From positions 1 to 64,000 of the forward strand of contig JAURGK010000004.1 in the NCBI GenBank assembly GCA_030833845.1: a DNA stretch of 64,000 bases, in the 5' to 3' direction. Position 1 is the first letter of the stretch; each line of letters opens with the position of its first letter. Source of the stretch: Crocinitomicaceae bacterium. GTDB taxonomy: Bacteria; Bacteroidota; Bacteroidia; Flavobacteriales_D; Crocinitomicaceae. Under the pieces are notes generated by a model. The model had not been told where the DNA came from. It saw only the letters and a list, made by a program, of their open reading frames with translations, and did no database searches. A program made the position numbers and the translations under genes. Shown here in pieces: positions 17,477 through 26,061 of this stretch.

Positions 17477-18294
17477 AAATAGAACGCCTTAGCTACTTTG
17501 GAGCCAATAAAAGAGAAAGTCTTTATGAACTCAGCTCGCGTCCCATGCATCAAGAATTGGTCTTATTCATTCATGGTTTTATGGGCTTCATGGATTGGGG
17601 TGCCTGGCATTTGGTACGTGACTACTTTACTGGTGCTGGTTATGATTTCTGCCGCTTCAACCTCTCGCACAATGGTGGCACTATTGCCAATCCAATGGAT
17701 TTCCCGGATGAAGAAGCCTTTGGGCAGAACACTTACTCGAAAGAGCTCTTTGATATTTCAGGCATATTAAATCAAATAGCATCCGAGCATCGGCCCTACA
17801 ATAAAATCCATTTGATAGGTCATTCAAGGGGTGGAGGAATGGCCATACTAGCCGCCCAACAATGGCAACAAATTAGCTCACTTGGGCAGGTTTGTACTTG
17901 GGCTGCGATTTGCGATATTGAAAGGCGTTTTCCAATAGCTCAAGATCTCAAGAAATGGGAAGAAACAGGTGTTCGATTTGTCAAAAATGGCCGAACCTTA
18001 CAAGATTTGCCACAGGCTTTTGAGTTGTATGCAGATTTTAAAAGTAATCGGCATAGACTTGATATCAAAGCAGCAGCAATAGACATCGCTGATAGGCTTC
18101 ATATTTTTCATGGCGACCAAGACCAATCGGTACGCATAGAAGAAGCTTTTGAATTAGCACATGTAGCTCAAAAAGAAGTGGTTGTAATTGAAGGTGCAGA
18201 TCACGTATTTGGTACAAGCCATCCATGGCAAGCTAAAAATTTACCGCCGCACTTAGCTCAATTGTGTCAAAAAACTTTGAAAGTATTTGAATAA
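17473..18294 (+). CDS. alpha/beta hydrolase, cytoplasmic
   Basis: A 273-residue alpha/beta hydrolase without signal peptide. Motifs: oxyanion-hole HGFMGF (about 34), nucleophile elbow GHSRGGGMA with Ser about 118, acid candidate in FHGDQDQSV (about 215) and His in GADHVFG (about 240). The overall pattern resembles the dienelactone-hydrolase/acyl-esterase group. Translationally coupled to the zinc-cluster gene upstream. A terminator and tRNA-His follow. Substrate unknown. Confidence 0.85.
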   Translation: MKIERLSYFGANKRESLYELSSRPMHQELVLFIHGFMGFMDWGAWHLVRDYFTGAGYDFCRFNLSHNGGTIANPMDFPDEEAFGQNTYSKELFDISGILNQIASEHRPYNKIHLIGHSRGGGMAILAAQQWQQISSLGQVCTWAAICDIERRFPIAQDLKKWEETGVRFVKNGRTLQDLPQAFELYADFKSNRHRLDIKAAAIDIADRLHIFHGDQDQSVRIEEAFELAHVAQKEVVVIEGADHVFGTSHPWQAKNLPPHLAQLCQKTLKVFE

Positions 18295-18296
18295 AA

Positions 18297-18318
18297 AAGC
18301 CAGTATCACTACTGGCTT
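18297..18318. terminator. bidirectional intrinsic terminator
   Basis: AAGCCAGTA - TCAC - TACTGGCTT, 9-bp stem with an A-run before it and T-rich sequence after it. It lies between the hydrolase stop (18294, plus strand) and the 3' end of tRNA-His (minus strand), so it can serve both. Confidence 0.8.
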
Positions 18319-18326
18319 ATTCTTTG

Positions 18327-18401
<75 letters not shown>

Positions 18402-18453
18402 ATTTTGGTGGGTGCAAATATACAAAATCTTCTTAATATCCTAAAATTGAAGC

Positions 18454-18487
18454 TTTGAATTTTTATGCAAGTCTTTGTGTAATTTTG
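18454..18487 (+). promoter_or_regulatory. Bacteroidota-type promoter before the thioredoxin-like gene
   Basis: TTTG at 18454-18457 and TAATTTTG at 18480-18487, 22 bp apart, the same spacing as at 874-907. The -7 element ends 7 bp before the ATG at 18495. Confidence 0.5.
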
Positions 18488-18494
18488 AAGACCA

Positions 18495-19118
18495 ATGATA
18501 ACTCCCCATATGGATCTTCAACAACTTTTTGACAAAAATCTTATCTCCAATGCTTTAACGTATCAAGCATACCTCGAGCTCACTGAACAATTGGTTGCAG
18601 AAAGTAAGACCAGCGGTCCAAATCAAAGTGCTCCCTATGTGCATTACACAAAATTGAATCTTCAGCGCATGAAGCGGCTCAATAAAACGGTGCGCATCCC
18701 GGATCAATTGGTAAAAAGTATGATCAAAAAAGCCACCCCTTGGACCTGGATAACCTTAACTGAGCCATGGTGTGGAGATGCGGCACAGTGCGTACCGGTA
18801 ATTGAAAAATTAGCTGCAGCCTGCCCACAAATCAAATCCGTCTATCTCTTGCGTGATGAACATCCAAATATCATGGATGCTTATCTCACCAATGGAGGCA
18901 GATCCATACCAAAACTTATTTGTGTGGATGAAAACTTTGATGAGGTTTTTACATGGGGCCCAAGGCCAAAGCACATTCAACAAGTAATGAACGGGCTAAA
19001 GCAATCAGGGATTACCGAAATAGCAACTTTAGTTGAGGCGATTCAAAAGGCATACAACGCTGACCAACAGGCCAGTATGTATGCTGAATTTGAAGTTCTT
19101 TTAAATGAGATAAATTAA
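18495..19118 (+). CDS. thioredoxin-fold family protein
   Basis: A 207-residue cytoplasmic protein of the bacillithiol-system/thioredoxin-like group common in Bacteroidota. The redox-type motif is EPWCGDAAQCVP (about 95), i.e. C-x4-C rather than the classical C-x2-C. It is followed by the cis-Pro strand RSIPKLICVD (about 138) and FTWGPRP. Whether it acts as an oxidoreductase is uncertain because of the C-x4-C spacing. No signal peptide. It converges on hppD with a 10-bp gap. Confidence 0.82.
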   Translation: MITPHMDLQQLFDKNLISNALTYQAYLELTEQLVAESKTSGPNQSAPYVHYTKLNLQRMKRLNKTVRIPDQLVKSMIKKATPWTWITLTEPWCGDAAQCVPVIEKLAAACPQIKSVYLLRDEHPNIMDAYLTNGGRSIPKLICVDENFDEVFTWGPRPKHIQQVMNGLKQSGITEIATLVEAIQKAYNADQQASMYAEFEVLLNEIN

Positions 19119-19128
19119 TCTATCCAAC

Positions 19129-20289
19129 CTAAAGAGTGCCTCTATTTTCTTGTTCGCGCTCTATTGCTTCAAACAAAGCCTTGAAGTTTCCTTTTCCAAA
19201 AGATTGCGCACCTTTTCTTTGGATGATCTCAAAGAACATAGTAGGACGGTCTACAACTGGTTTGGTAAAGAGTTGTAATAGATAGCCTTCTTCGTCTCGG
19301 TCTATGAGAATACCATGCGCTTTAAGCAACTCGATGTCTTCATCAATGGCTCCAACGCGCTCAAGAAGGTCATCGTAGTAAGTATCGGGGACATATAGGA
19401 ATTCTACGCCCCTATCGCGCATTGCCGAGACTGTCGCCACGATGTCATTGGTTGCTACGGCGATGTGTTGCACACCTGGGCCGTTGTAAAAATCTATATA
19501 CTCTTCAATCTGAGACTTTTTCTTACCTTCAGCAGGCTCGTTGATTGGGAATTTGATGCGACCGTTGCCATTAGACATTACTTTTGACATCAGCGCAGTA
19601 TAATCCGTCGAAATATCTTTGTCATCGAAAGAAACAATTTGTGCAAATCCCATCACTTTGCCATAGAATTCAACCCAATCGTTCATTTCATTCCAACCAA
19701 CATTGCCCACCATGTGATCAATGAACTTTAGTCCAACTGGCGCAGGGTTATAATGAGATTCCCATTTTTTATAACCTGGTAAAAAAGTACCATTGTAGTT
19801 TTTGCGCTCTACAAAAATATGTACCGTTTCACCGTAAGTGTATATACCCGAACGCACCACCCAACCCTCAGCATCTTCTTCTCGGGTTGGCTCTAGGTAG
19901 GGTTTGGCTCCACGTTTAGTTGTCTCTTCAAAGGCTTTGGTGGCATCTTCTACCCATAAGGCAACCACCTTTACCCCATCGCCATGTTTGTCGATATGAG
20001 CATTGAGCGGGCCCCCTTCCTGAAGAGGTGTAGTCAATACCAAACGTATTTTATCTTGTTTAAGAACATATGAAACCCTGTCCTTGACTCCTGTTTCAAG
20101 ACCTGCATAGGCTTCGGATTGAAAACCAAATGCCGTTTTGTAGTAATGTGCACTTTGCTTGGCATTGCCTACATAAAGCTCTACATAGTCAGTCCCGAGG
20201 AGTGGAAGGAAATCCTCGGCATCATGAAATATTTTTTCAAGACTGTAGTCGTAATTTTGAATGTCTTTGAGGTTTTTGATCTCTGCCAT
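19129..20289 (-). CDS. hppD: 4-hydroxyphenylpyruvate dioxygenase
   Basis: A 386-residue Fe(II) dioxygenase converting 4-hydroxyphenylpyruvate to homogentisate in tyrosine breakdown. It has two vicinal-oxygen-chelate domains. Iron ligands are expected in FIDHMVGNV (His), GVQHIAVAT (His) and the C-terminal MFFEIIQRKG (Glu). The closing FGKGNFKALFEAIE is typical. The ATG at 20289 is preferred to the TTG at 20307. It follows hmgA on the same strand (39 bp), so the pair supplies two consecutive steps of homogentisate catabolism; fumarylacetoacetase is not in the window. Confidence 0.95.
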   Translation of the reverse strand: MAEIKNLKDIQNYDYSLEKIFHDAEDFLPLLGTDYVELYVGNAKQSAHYYKTAFGFQSEAYAGLETGVKDRVSYVLKQDKIRLVLTTPLQEGGPLNAHIDKHGDGVKVVALWVEDATKAFEETTKRGAKPYLEPTREEDAEGWVVRSGIYTYGETVHIFVERKNYNGTFLPGYKKWESHYNPAPVGLKFIDHMVGNVGWNEMNDWVEFYGKVMGFAQIVSFDDKDISTDYTALMSKVMSNGNGRIKFPINEPAEGKKKSQIEEYIDFYNGPGVQHIAVATNDIVATVSAMRDRGVEFLYVPDTYYDDLLERVGAIDEDIELLKAHGILIDRDEEGYLLQLFTKPVVDRPTMFFEIIQRKGAQSFGKGNFKALFEAIEREQENRGTL

Positions 20290-20328
20290 GTTGTTGATTT
20301 TTGTCAAAATTAGGGATTAATGCCAAAT

Positions 20329-21486
20329 TTAGTGTTGCCAAGAGAACATATAGTCTGGCAATTCCATTTCTAATGCACGCTTAGTTAGCGAAAGAGGCTT
20401 AAAGGTATCTACCATCACGGCCAACTCCTCTGTTTGGGTTTTACCAATGCTCCGTTCATAGGCCCCAGGGTGTGGCCCATGAGGAATGCCGGCAGGGTGC
20501 AAAGTAATTTGGCCTTTTTCGATGTTGTTGCGGCTCATGAAATCACCGTCAACGTAATACAGCACCTCATCAGAATCTATGTTTGAATGATTGTATGGGG
20601 CTGGAATCGATTGAGGATGGTAATCATAAAGGCGAGGCACAAAAGAGCAAACTACAAAGGCGGAAGTCTCAAAAGTTTGATGCACTGGAGGTGGTTGGTG
20701 AATTCTTCCAGTGATGGGTTCAAAATCATGAATGGAGAAAGCATATGGATAATTGTAGCCATCCCAGCCTACCACATTGAAAGGGTGATGAGCGTATGTG
20801 TAATCATAAACCACATCTTGCTTTTTGATACGAATCAAGAATTCACCCTCTTGGTCGTGTGTTTCGAGTTCTGAAGGCACACGAATATCTCGTTCACAAA
20901 ATGGAGAATGCTCTAGCAATTGTCCAAACCAATTGCGGTAGCGTTTTGGAGTATAGACCGGATGAAAAGATTGTATGACAAAAAGTCGGTTGTTAGTATC
21001 ATCAAATTGCAATTGATAGATCATCCCGCGAGGAATAACTAAATAGTCTCCGTACGAAAATTCGATATTTCCCATTTGTGTGCGCAGCTTACCCGATCCT
21101 TTGTGAATGAAAATAATTTCGTCTGCATCTGCATTTTTATAGAAATATTCAGTCATACTTTTGGTGGGGGCAGCGAGCTCTAAATAAACATCTGAATTCA
21201 CTAAAACAGGCACCCGACTATCTAAATAATCTTCAGTGGGCTGAAGATCAAAGCCACGAAAACTGCGCATGAGCATGTTTTTTTGAATGCCGATCTCTGG
21301 AGCAATATTTTTTTGTGCACCTACAGATTTAACCATTGTGGGTGCTTGTATGTGATACAACAGTGAGGACATTCCATCAAAGCCAATGGTGCCAAAAAGT
21401 TGTTCATGGTATAGTGTTCCATTGGGTTGGCGAAATACCGTGTGGCGCTTATTTGGGATTTGTCCGAGTTTATGATAAAAAGGCAT
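20329..21486 (-). CDS. hmgA: homogentisate 1,2-dioxygenase
   Basis: A 385-residue cupin-fold Fe(II) dioxygenase that opens the homogentisate ring to maleylacetoacetate. Key regions: MPFYHKLGQIPNKRHT at the N-terminus, the GDYLVIPRGMIYQL cupin strand and the ligand region LHPAGIPHGPHPGAYE near the C-terminus. It is the bacterial short form, as in other Bacteroidota. Upstream on the minus strand, TAGTTTTG at 21513-21506 is a plausible -7 element. It is divergent from tdh and heads the hmgA-hppD unit. Confidence 0.92.
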   Translation of the reverse strand: MPFYHKLGQIPNKRHTVFRQPNGTLYHEQLFGTIGFDGMSSLLYHIQAPTMVKSVGAQKNIAPEIGIQKNMLMRSFRGFDLQPTEDYLDSRVPVLVNSDVYLELAAPTKSMTEYFYKNADADEIIFIHKGSGKLRTQMGNIEFSYGDYLVIPRGMIYQLQFDDTNNRLFVIQSFHPVYTPKRYRNWFGQLLEHSPFCERDIRVPSELETHDQEGEFLIRIKKQDVVYDYTYAHHPFNVVGWDGYNYPYAFSIHDFEPITGRIHQPPPVHQTFETSAFVVCSFVPRLYDYHPQSIPAPYNHSNIDSDEVLYYVDGDFMSRNNIEKGQITLHPAGIPHGPHPGAYERSIGKTQTEELAVMVDTFKPLSLTKRALEMELPDYMFSWQH

Positions 21487-21584
21487 GATTCTACGTTTTA
21501 GGATTCAAAACTAATTCAATCACTGAATTGAACAAATGATTTTGGTCAGTTTTCGTATTTTTGTCTCTACATCAAATCAACACT

Positions 21585-22523
21585 ATGTCAAAAATATTGG
21601 TTTTGGGTTCTTGCGGTCAGATTGGAACCGAATTGGTCTTGGCGCTCAGACACAAACATGGAAACCAACAAGTAATAGCCGCCGACCTCAGAGACGACAG
21701 CCCACAAATCATAAACAACGGACCATACGTCAAGCTAGATGTCTTGCAAAGAGAGGAGGTAAGAACCTACATCATTGGGCAAAAAATTGATGAAGTATAT
21801 TTATTGGCTGCCTTATTATCTGCTACCGCAGAAAAAAATCCTGACTTTGCGTGGAAGTTGAATATGGAAGGCCTCTTTACCATCTTAGATTTAGCCAAAG
21901 AAGGTCATATCAAAAAGGTTTTCTGGCCAAGTTCCATCGCTGTTTTTGGACCAACGACCCCTGCTAACAGCACACCACAGCATACCATCATGGAGCCGAG
22001 TACCGTATACGGTATATCAAAACAAGCAGGTGAGCGTTGGTGTGAATATTACCACCACAAATTTGGTGTGGATGTACGCAGCATTCGCTACCCTGGACTA
22101 ATTTCTTATAAGAGTCTGCCAGGTGGTGGCACCACAGACTATGCTGTTGATATTTTTTATAAAGCCAAATCTGAAGGAAAATTCTCTTGCTTTCTAACTG
22201 AAAATACTGCCCTACCCATGATGTTCATGGATGATGCCATCAGAGGAACAATAGAACTTATGGAAGCCCCTGCTGAAAATATCAAAATCAGATCCGCATA
22301 TAACCTCGCTGGGTGTAGCTTTACTCCAGCAGAACTCGCGGCAGAAATCAAACTATTTGTGCCCAACTTTCACATAGACTACCAACCAGACTTCCGTCAG
22401 GCAATTGCAGACAGCTGGCCCAATTCCATTGATGACAGCCAAGCTCAAAAAGACTGGGGCTGGAAAGCACAATTTGATACCAAAGCACTGGTTAGAGTGA
22501 TGCTAGAAAACGTTAATTCTTGA
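21585..22523 (+). CDS. tdh: L-threonine 3-dehydrogenase, SDR (epimerase-like) type
   Basis: A 312-residue extended short-chain dehydrogenase. Rossmann motif LGSCGQIGTE at the N-terminus, catalytic YGISK (Tyr-x3-Lys, about 143), SSIAVFGP and the SLPGGGTTDYAVDIFY region typical of UDP-galactose-epimerase-like threonine dehydrogenases known from Flavobacterium and animals. Product: 2-amino-3-ketobutyrate. The ATG at 21585 is chosen over TTG 21561; TATTTTTG at 21556-21563 is a likely -7 element. No kbl (ketobutyrate CoA ligase) is adjacent. Confidence 0.88.
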   Translation: MSKILVLGSCGQIGTELVLALRHKHGNQQVIAADLRDDSPQIINNGPYVKLDVLQREEVRTYIIGQKIDEVYLLAALLSATAEKNPDFAWKLNMEGLFTILDLAKEGHIKKVFWPSSIAVFGPTTPANSTPQHTIMEPSTVYGISKQAGERWCEYYHHKFGVDVRSIRYPGLISYKSLPGGGTTDYAVDIFYKAKSEGKFSCFLTENTALPMMFMDDAIRGTIELMEAPAENIKIRSAYNLAGCSFTPAELAAEIKLFVPNFHIDYQPDFRQAIADSWPNSIDDSQAQKDWGWKAQFDTKALVRVMLENVNS

Positions 22524-22583
22524 TCAAAAGAATTAAAATATGGTCGTGCTTTTAAAAGCTTTTGTATCCTTGGTATAAGCAAG

Positions 22584-22605
22584 AATTTTAGGTGCGACTA
22601 AAATT
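22584..22605. repeat. AT-rich inverted repeat after tdh (weak terminator or operator)
   Basis: AATTTTAG - GTGCGA - CTAAAATT, a perfect 8-bp stem with a 6-nt loop followed by ATTTT. It lies 60 bp after the tdh stop and about 90 bp before the ECF sigma start codon. It may be the tdh terminator or part of the crt operon control region. Confidence 0.4.
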
Positions 22606-22616
22606 ATTTTATGTTT

Positions 22617-22683
22617 TGTTTAAACTTTTTTTTGTTTTATTAAACAAATTATGTTTAACTTTAAACTATAATTGTTAAACAAA
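22617..22683. promoter_or_regulatory. cluster of TGTTTAA/TTAAACA repeats upstream of the photoprotection operon
   Basis: Within 67 bp there are TGTTTAAAC (22617-22625), TTTGTTTTATTAAACAAA (22631-22648, inverted), GTTTAACTTTAAAC (22653-22666, inverted) and TTGTTAAACAA (22672-22682, palindromic around one A). Such a set of related half-sites just before the ECF sigma start (22694) looks like an operator array, for example for a MerR- or other dimeric regulator, or overlapping sigma-specific promoters. The bound protein is not known. Confidence 0.5.
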
Positions 22684-22693
22684 ACTATTTGCC

Positions 22694-23206
22694 ATGTCAA
22701 CAATCGAATTCAATGAAGCGCTTATCGGCCTAGAAAGTAATTTACAATCCTTTGCATTGTCTTTTACAAGAAATCGTGAGGATGCGCGTGATTTAACGCA
22801 AGAAACCATGCTTAAAGCCATCACTTACCGGACTTATTATACGCCTCAAACAAATTTTAAGGCTTGGGTTTTCACAATTATGCGTAACTTGTTCATTAAT
22901 CAGTACAGAAGAAAGGTAAAATCGGGTGCCATTTTTGATCAAAGCAAGGAAGCATTTTTGGTCTCAAACATCCATAGCCATGAAGATAGCGCAATAGAGA
23001 AAATTGGTATTCAGGACATCAATAGACAAATCAACTTATTAGGAGAAGAGTACCAGACACCCTTTGAAATGCATTTTCAGGGATTCAAATACAAAGAGAT
23101 CGCAGACAAACTAGGTATTCCAATCGGAACCGTGAAAAGTCGGATATTCATCGCTCGCAAAAAGCTTATGGATGCCCTACCTGAATTCGCGTTTTCGGCA
23201 AATTAA
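22694..23206 (+). CDS. ECF-family RNA polymerase sigma factor
   Basis: A 170-residue two-domain ECF sigma factor: region 2 (about 10-75, DLTQETMLKAITY, FKAWVFTIMRNLFINQYRRK) and region 4 (about 115-165, EMHFQGFKYKEIADKLGIPIGTVKSRIFIARKKL). It is the first gene of the crtI-crtB-idi-PTPS-phr-prx run (3 bp before crtI), so it probably drives a light or oxidative stress response including its own operon. No anti-sigma gene is adjacent, which is unusual for a classical ECF. The repeats at 22617-22683 are its likely control region. Confidence 0.93.
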   Translation: MSTIEFNEALIGLESNLQSFALSFTRNREDARDLTQETMLKAITYRTYYTPQTNFKAWVFTIMRNLFINQYRRKVKSGAIFDQSKEAFLVSNIHSHEDSAIEKIGIQDINRQINLLGEEYQTPFEMHFQGFKYKEIADKLGIPIGTVKSRIFIARKKLMDALPEFAFSAN

Positions 23207-23209
23207 TTT

Positions 23210-24679
23210 ATGACAAAAAAAATACACATTATTGGCTCGGGTATTTCGAGCCTCTCGGCTGCATCATTTCTTGCCAAAGCAGGACATACTGTAACTATTT
23301 TCGAAAAAAATGACCAAATCGGTGGCCGAGCCCGACAATTTAATGCTGAGGGCTTTACCTTTGACATGGGGCCATCATGGTATTGGATGCCGGATGTGTT
23401 TGAGAAATTTTATCAGCAATTTGGCTACACCACCTCCGATTTTTATGAACTAAAAAGACTAGACCCATCCTACAGGGTATATTGGCCAGACCAAACGCAC
23501 TCTGATGTGCCCGCAGACATGCCAACGCTTGAGGCTTGGTTTGAATCTTTAGAACCCGGCAGTGCACTGAAATTACGCGCTTTTTTAAAAGATGCCGCAT
23601 ACAAGTACAAAGTTGGTATGGAAGACTTGGTTTACAAACCAAGTCTAAAACTCAGTGAATTTATTGATTCAAGAGTACTTGGTGGCTTGTTCAAAATGCA
23701 TCTTTTCTCTTCGTTTTCTTCGTTCATAAGAAAGTACTTTAAACATCCAAAAATTTTATCCTTATTAGAATTTCCTGTGTTGTTTTTGGGCGCTATGCCC
23801 AACGAGACCCCAGCGCTATATTCACTGATGAATTATGCTGACATTCAACTTGGTACTTGGTACCCCATGAACGGCATGCACGAATTTATCAAAGCATTTG
23901 CACGCATTGCCCAAGAACAAGGAGTACATATCCAAAGAGCCGCCAATGTAGAACGAATAGTAGTTGAAAATGAACGCGCCACAGGAATCATTGTCAATGG
24001 TAAATTTGAAGCTGCCGACTTAGTGATTTCAGGTGCCGATTATGCACATACCGATTTAAAACTGCTTGCTGACAACTCCAACTACTCAGCGGCCTATTGG
24101 GACAAGCGAACAATGGCACCTTCAAGTCTATTATTTTACGTTGGGATCAACAAACGCGTTACAAATCTTGAACACCACAACCTATTTTTCGACGAATCTT
24201 TACATGACCACGGGGAAACCATTTATAAAAATCCCAGTTGGCCTCAAAAACCACTGTTTTATTTAAGTGTTCCCTCTCTAACAGACCCTACTGTTGCCCC
24301 CGAGGGCTCTGAGAATCTTTTTTTCCTCATTCCGCTTGCACCAGACCTGCAAGACGATGAAAAAACTCGTGAGCAATATTTTGATCTGCTTTTGGAACGT
24401 CTGAAAAATCTTACCGGAAACGATATCAAAGATCATATTACATACAAACGCAGTTTCTGTGTCAATGACTTTAAAAAAGACTACAATGCCTTCAAAGGAA
24501 ATGCCTACGGATTGGCAAATACCTTAAAGCAAACCGCAATTCTCAAGCCGCGAATGAAACACAAAAAAGTAAAGAATCTTTACTTTACTGGGCAACTCAC
24601 CGTTCCAGGACCCGGTGTACCTCCCTCTATTATTTCTGGAGAGGTCGTTGCAAAGCATATCCTAAACAAGCACCACTAA
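23210..24679 (+). CDS. crtI: phytoene desaturase
   Basis: A 489-residue FAD-dependent CrtI that desaturates phytoene towards lycopene. The N-terminal dinucleotide fold is IIGSGISSLSAASFLAKAG ending in the acidic FEKND, then IGGRARQF. The C-terminal family signature FTGQLTVPGPGVPPSIISG is present. It starts 3 bp after the ECF sigma stop, and crtB follows 9 bp after its own stop. Cyclase (crtY) and hydroxylase (crtZ) genes are not in this operon, so the final carotenoid cannot be named. Confidence 0.94.
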   Translation: MTKKIHIIGSGISSLSAASFLAKAGHTVTIFEKNDQIGGRARQFNAEGFTFDMGPSWYWMPDVFEKFYQQFGYTTSDFYELKRLDPSYRVYWPDQTHSDVPADMPTLEAWFESLEPGSALKLRAFLKDAAYKYKVGMEDLVYKPSLKLSEFIDSRVLGGLFKMHLFSSFSSFIRKYFKHPKILSLLEFPVLFLGAMPNETPALYSLMNYADIQLGTWYPMNGMHEFIKAFARIAQEQGVHIQRAANVERIVVENERATGIIVNGKFEAADLVISGADYAHTDLKLLADNSNYSAAYWDKRTMAPSSLLFYVGINKRVTNLEHHNLFFDESLHDHGETIYKNPSWPQKPLFYLSVPSLTDPTVAPEGSENLFFLIPLAPDLQDDEKTREQYFDLLLERLKNLTGNDIKDHITYKRSFCVNDFKKDYNAFKGNAYGLANTLKQTAILKPRMKHKKVKNLYFTGQLTVPGPGVPPSIISGEVVAKHILNKHH

Positions 24680-24688
24680 ACCCTAACT

Positions 24689-25525
24689 ATGAAAGCTATT
24701 TTTGACCATATAAGCCAAGAAATGAGCGAGCTCACCACCAAGCGTTACTCGACTTCATTTTCACTTGGCATCAGCTTTTTGCAAAAGGAATTGCAACAAC
24801 CCATTTATGCAATTTATGGCTTTGTGCGTTTCGCTGATGAAATTGTTGATTCCTTTCATGGTTTCGATAAAGTAAAACTGTTGGCGGATTTCAAGGTGCA
24901 AACCTACGAGGCCATTGCTTCTGAAATTTCATTGAATCCTATTTTAAATAGTTTTCAATGGGCTGTAAATAAATACCAAATTCCACACGAATTAATCGAA
25001 ACCTTTCTAAATTCTATGGAAATGGATTTGCAAAAGCAAACCTTTGATCAAGGAAAGTACGAAACTTATATATTAGGATCTGCAGAGGTAGTTGGACTGA
25101 TGTGTTTGAAAGTATTTGTCAATGGCGATGCTAACGAATATGAAAAGCTCAAGCCATATGCCATGAAACTAGGGGCCGCCTTCCAGAAAATAAATTTTCT
25201 CCGAGACCTCAAAGCAGACTATCAAGAATTAGGTCGGACCTATTTTCCTGGAATCAATCTTAAGGAATTCAATACCGAACTTAAAAAAGAAATAGAAGCA
25301 GATATTGCCATTGATTTTCAAAAAGGATATGAAGGTATATTAATGCTTCCAAAATCGGCACGTTTTGGAGTGTATATGGCTTATAAATATTACTTTAAGC
25401 TCTTTAAGAAGATCAAACAAACACCGGCTGAATTGGTGCTCACTGAGCGTATTCGTATTCCCAATTACCGAAAGATGCGCATTCTTTTTACCTCTTATGT
25501 AAGGCATAACCTTAATCTTTTATAA
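24689..25525 (+). CDS. crtB: phytoene synthase
   Basis: A 278-residue squalene/phytoene synthase that condenses two geranylgeranyl diphosphates to phytoene. The two Asp-rich Mg-binding motifs are visible: ADEIVD (about 51) and LRDLKADYQELGRTYFP (about 168). RYSTSFSLG at the N-terminus is also typical. The stop overlaps the idi start codon (TAATG), indicating coupled translation. Confidence 0.94.
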   Translation: MKAIFDHISQEMSELTTKRYSTSFSLGISFLQKELQQPIYAIYGFVRFADEIVDSFHGFDKVKLLADFKVQTYEAIASEISLNPILNSFQWAVNKYQIPHELIETFLNSMEMDLQKQTFDQGKYETYILGSAEVVGLMCLKVFVNGDANEYEKLKPYAMKLGAAFQKINFLRDLKADYQELGRTYFPGINLKEFNTELKKEIEADIAIDFQKGYEGILMLPKSARFGVYMAYKYYFKLFKKIKQTPAELVLTERIRIPNYRKMRILFTSYVRHNLNLL

Positions 25526-26061
25526 TGAAAGAAGAATACGTCATATTAGTCAACGAAGACGACCGAGAAATAGGTCAACTTGAAAAGCTAGAGGCTCACC
25601 GTTTGGGCCTTTTGCATCGCGCCTTTTCCATTGTATTATTCAATGAAAAAGGAGAATTGCTGCTACAACAACGCGCAGCTCATAAATACCACTCTCCACT
25701 GCTTTGGACCAATGCATGCTGCAGTCACCCAAGACCGGATGAAACCGTATTGGATGCGGCCCATCGCAGACTCAAAGAAGAAATGGGCATGGAAGCAAAA
25801 ATGCATCAGGGATTCCATTTTATTTATAAAGCCAAGCTAGATCAAGGCTTGACCGAACACGAATTGGATCATGTCGTTTTTGCTTATGCAAATCAAAAAC
25901 CCACAATTAATACCTCTGAGGTTGAGGCCTATAAATGGATAGACCTTGCAGAATTAATTCAAGATATTGAAAAATACCCACACGCCTACACAGCATGGTT
26001 CAAGATATTAATGAGCCAACACCTAGAGGCCTTATCAAAAGCAGCTTATGAAAGTGTGTAG
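25525..26061 (+). CDS. idi: isopentenyl-diphosphate delta-isomerase, type I
   Basis: A 178-residue Nudix-fold isomerase interconverting IPP and DMAPP, feeding isoprenoid precursors into the carotenoid pathway next door. Motifs: LLHRAFSIVLFNEKGELLLQQR, the catalytic Cys in TNACCSHP and the metal-binding REEMGM-type Nudix helix (RRLKEEMGM). Type I, therefore not FMN-dependent. Its start overlaps the crtB stop by 1 bp and its end overlaps the PTPS gene by 14 bp. Confidence 0.94.
   Translation: MKEEYVILVNEDDREIGQLEKLEAHRLGLLHRAFSIVLFNEKGELLLQQRAAHKYHSPLLWTNACCSHPRPDETVLDAAHRRLKEEMGMEAKMHQGFHFIYKAKLDQGLTEHELDHVVFAYANQKPTINTSEVEAYKWIDLAELIQDIEKYPHAYTAWFKILMSQHLEALSKAAYESV

Noticed and set aside
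22548-22559. Palindrome GCTTTTAAAAGC as a tdh terminator
   Set aside because: No loop and a weak AT stem; not a convincing terminator.
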